Shown: positions 4,942 to 6,230 of the stretch, piece by piece
Layout: each line of letters starts with the position of its first letter
How positions within the stretch are numbered: position 1 is the first letter of the stretch
Assembly: GCA_002770795.1 (NCBI GenBank)
Contig: PCTP01000228.1
Coordinates: forward strand, 223 to 6,452
Direction of reading: 5' to 3'
DNA: 6,230 nucleotides
Source: Gammaproteobacteria bacterium CG22_combo_CG10-13_8_21_14_all_40_8
GTDB lineage: Bacteria > Pseudomonadota > Gammaproteobacteria > Enterobacterales > GCA-002770795
The notes under the pieces: generated by a model
What the model was told of the DNA's origin: nothing
Databases searched by the model: none
The model's input: only the letters and a program-made list of their open reading frames with translations
Position numbers and translations under genes: made by a program

Positions 4942-6230
4942 TTACTTAGGATTAATACGCAAGGCATTCAATACCACCAAAAGTGAGCTGATAGACATTC
5001 CAATAGCGGCCATCCAAGGTGTAATCACTCCCATGGCAGCGAGTGGTATGGTGGATGCATTATAGATCACAGCCCAAGTTAGATTTTGTTGAATGATTTT
5101 TTGAGTTTTTTGTGAGAGTTGAACTAAATCTAACAAAGGCGTCAGGCCTGATGTGAGCATGATGGCATCACTGGCATTTCTGGAAAGTGATGCGCCATCT
5201 GTCATGGCAACTGAAACATCAGCGCCTGCTAAAACTAAGCTGTCATTAAAACCATCGCCCACCATGGCGACAGTTTGGCTTATTTGTTTTTCCTGTAACC
5301 AATTGAGTTTATCATCGGGTGAGAATCTTGTTCCAATAAAATCGAAAGTAAAAAAATCAGTTAAATTTTCCTTTAAAACGGTGGAGTCACCGGTTAAAAG
5401 CGCTATTTTAAAGCCACAATCTTTTAATCTGCTAAGCGTTTTTTGAGCATCTGCTCTCCAAGGATCCATCAAAATAATTTTCGCTAGAGCTCTTTCGTTT
5501 TTATACAGATAAATACATTGTTGTTCTTCTTCCAGCTGTTCTTCACTAAAAATGCCTAAGGAGAAGGTATCTCCATCAATCTCTGCAGAAATACCTTGCA
5601 AAGGGTGGTTGACTCGATTGGTTAGCCTATAAGCCGTCATAGATTCTGTTTTATTGGACTGATAATAATCTTGTGTTTTTTGCTGAATGACTTTTGATAT
5701 AGGATGATCTGAACCCATTTCTAACGCATTGGCAATATCTAATAATTTCTTTAAAGAATAGTCTTTTGTGAGGTTTTTTATTTCGATAACACTAAGTTTT
5801 CCTTGAGTTAATGTTCCCGTTTTATCGAAAACGATCCAATCACATTTAAAAAATTGATGAATGATTTTACTATTCATAATAAGAAAACCGAGACGTGATC
5901 CTTTGGCTATAGCGGCGGTGACAACCACGGGTGTTGCTAGAGATAAAGCGCAAGGGCAGGTGACTACTAATAAAGAGAATATGATAGAGAAGGCTTTATC
6001 GGGATCAGTGATATACCAATAAAGAGCCGTGAATGAAGTCACAATCAGTAAAGCGAGTACGAACCATTGTGAGATTTTATCCGCTAAGTCAACAGATTCT
6101 GGACGTTTGGCCAAAGCTTGTTGTTGTTTGATCGCCATTTGTTCAATGAAGCGATTTTCACCAATGGCTGAGACTTTTATTTCTAAAGGATGGGTTTGGT
6201 TTATGCAACCAGAAACCAATTTGTGATTGG
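4942..6230 (-). CDS. ccoI: Copper-transporting P1B-type ATPase, CcoI-like, C-terminal part (5' end outside window)
   Basis: P1B ATPases move Cu(I) across the inner membrane; the CcoI/FixI branch supplies copper for assembly of cbb3-type cytochrome c oxidase. About 428 residues are visible of a protein usually 750-830 long. The frame is open through the right edge, so a TTG at 6219 is internal. Counting from that codon: end of the actuator domain (1-48), a membrane helix at about 51-71, the metal-binding helix with CPC (88-90), phosphorylation site DKTGT (Asp132), nucleotide-binding HP (172-173), TGD (276-278), hinge GDGFND (321-326), then the last two helices with YN (386-387) and MSISS (408-412). 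The ending IPLAAMGVITPWMAAIGMSISSL...VLNALRI and ADVSVA in the hinge region fit CcoI better than CopA (family recollection). The hinge reads GDGFNDSLVLA where most copper ATPases have GDG-x-NDAP-x-LA. No ccoS follows; a terminator does. The N-terminal metal domain and other cco genes, if present, lie to the right. Confidence 0.85.
   Translation of the reverse strand, partial: NHKLVSGCINQTHPLEIKVSAIGENRFIEQMAIKQQQALAKRPESVDLADKISQWFVLALLIVTSFTALYWYITDPDKAFSIIFSLLVVTCPCALSLATPVVVTAAIAKGSRLGFLIMNSKIIHQFFKCDWIVFDKTGTLTQGKLSVIEIKNLTKDYSLKKLLDIANALEMGSDHPISKVIQQKTQDYYQSNKTESMTAYRLTNRVNHPLQGISAEIDGDTFSLGIFSEEQLEEEQQCIYLYKNERALAKIILMDPWRADAQKTLSRLKDCGFKIALLTGDSTVLKENLTDFFTFDFIGTRFSPDDKLNWLQEKQISQTVAMVGDGFNDSLVLAGADVSVAMTDGASLSRNASDAIMLTSGLTPLLDLVQLSQKTQKIIQQNLTWAVIYNASTIPLAAMGVITPWMAAIGMSISSLLVVLNALRINPK

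Noticed and set aside
5153..5446. 97-codon + strand frame within the copper ATPase gene
   Set aside because: It lies wholly antisense to conserved ATPase motifs (TGD, GDGFND), and its product has no recognisable domain.
6217..6219. TTG as the start of the copper ATPase
   Set aside because: The frame continues upstream through the window edge, and the residues on both sides fit the interior of the actuator domain, so the gene is simply truncated by the window.

Overview
The window looks like ordinary chromosomal DNA from a low-GC gammaproteobacterium. The best lineage marker is a clear full-length RlmG (23S rRNA guanine-N2 methyltransferase), a family typical of Gammaproteobacteria. A CcoI-type copper ATPase and an argC-argB pair fit that group. 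A stand-alone class I HMG-CoA reductase is less usual there, because most gammaproteobacteria make isoprenoids by the MEP route. Genus cannot be settled from the sequence alone. No phage, IS, CRISPR, tRNA or rRNA signal was seen.

Layout. Positions 1-1288 (+ strand) hold the 3' part of argC, entering from the left edge, and a complete argB. These are successive enzymes of arginine synthesis (N-acetylglutamyl-phosphate reductase and N-acetylglutamate kinase), evidently cotranscribed. rlmG (2409 to 1300, - strand) converges on argB with only 11 bases between the stop codons. A hairpin lying over the end of rlmG may stop transcription from both sides. Upstream of rlmG on the same strand is the HMG-CoA reductase gene (3724 to 2552). 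A strong hairpin-plus-T-run terminator separates the two, so they are probably independent units.

Positions 3725-4062 form a divergent intergenic region of 338 bases. It contains the ribosome-binding site of the reductase gene, a good sigma70-type promoter and ribosome-binding site for the rightward gene, a 10-bp inverted repeat, and a reading frame broken by a single TGA. Next is a monocistronic gene (4063-4857, + strand) for a 264-residue coiled-coil protein of unknown function with a lysine-rich tail. A strong, apparently bidirectional terminator at 4883-4916 separates it from the convergent 3' two-thirds or less of a ccoI-like copper P-type ATPase gene, which runs off the right edge.

The genes do not form one functional system: arginine synthesis, ribosome modification, mevalonate formation, an unknown structural protein and copper export for cytochrome oxidase assembly simply adjoin. 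The parts that most deserve a second look are the coiled-coil protein, the intergenic region before it, and the isolated reductase.
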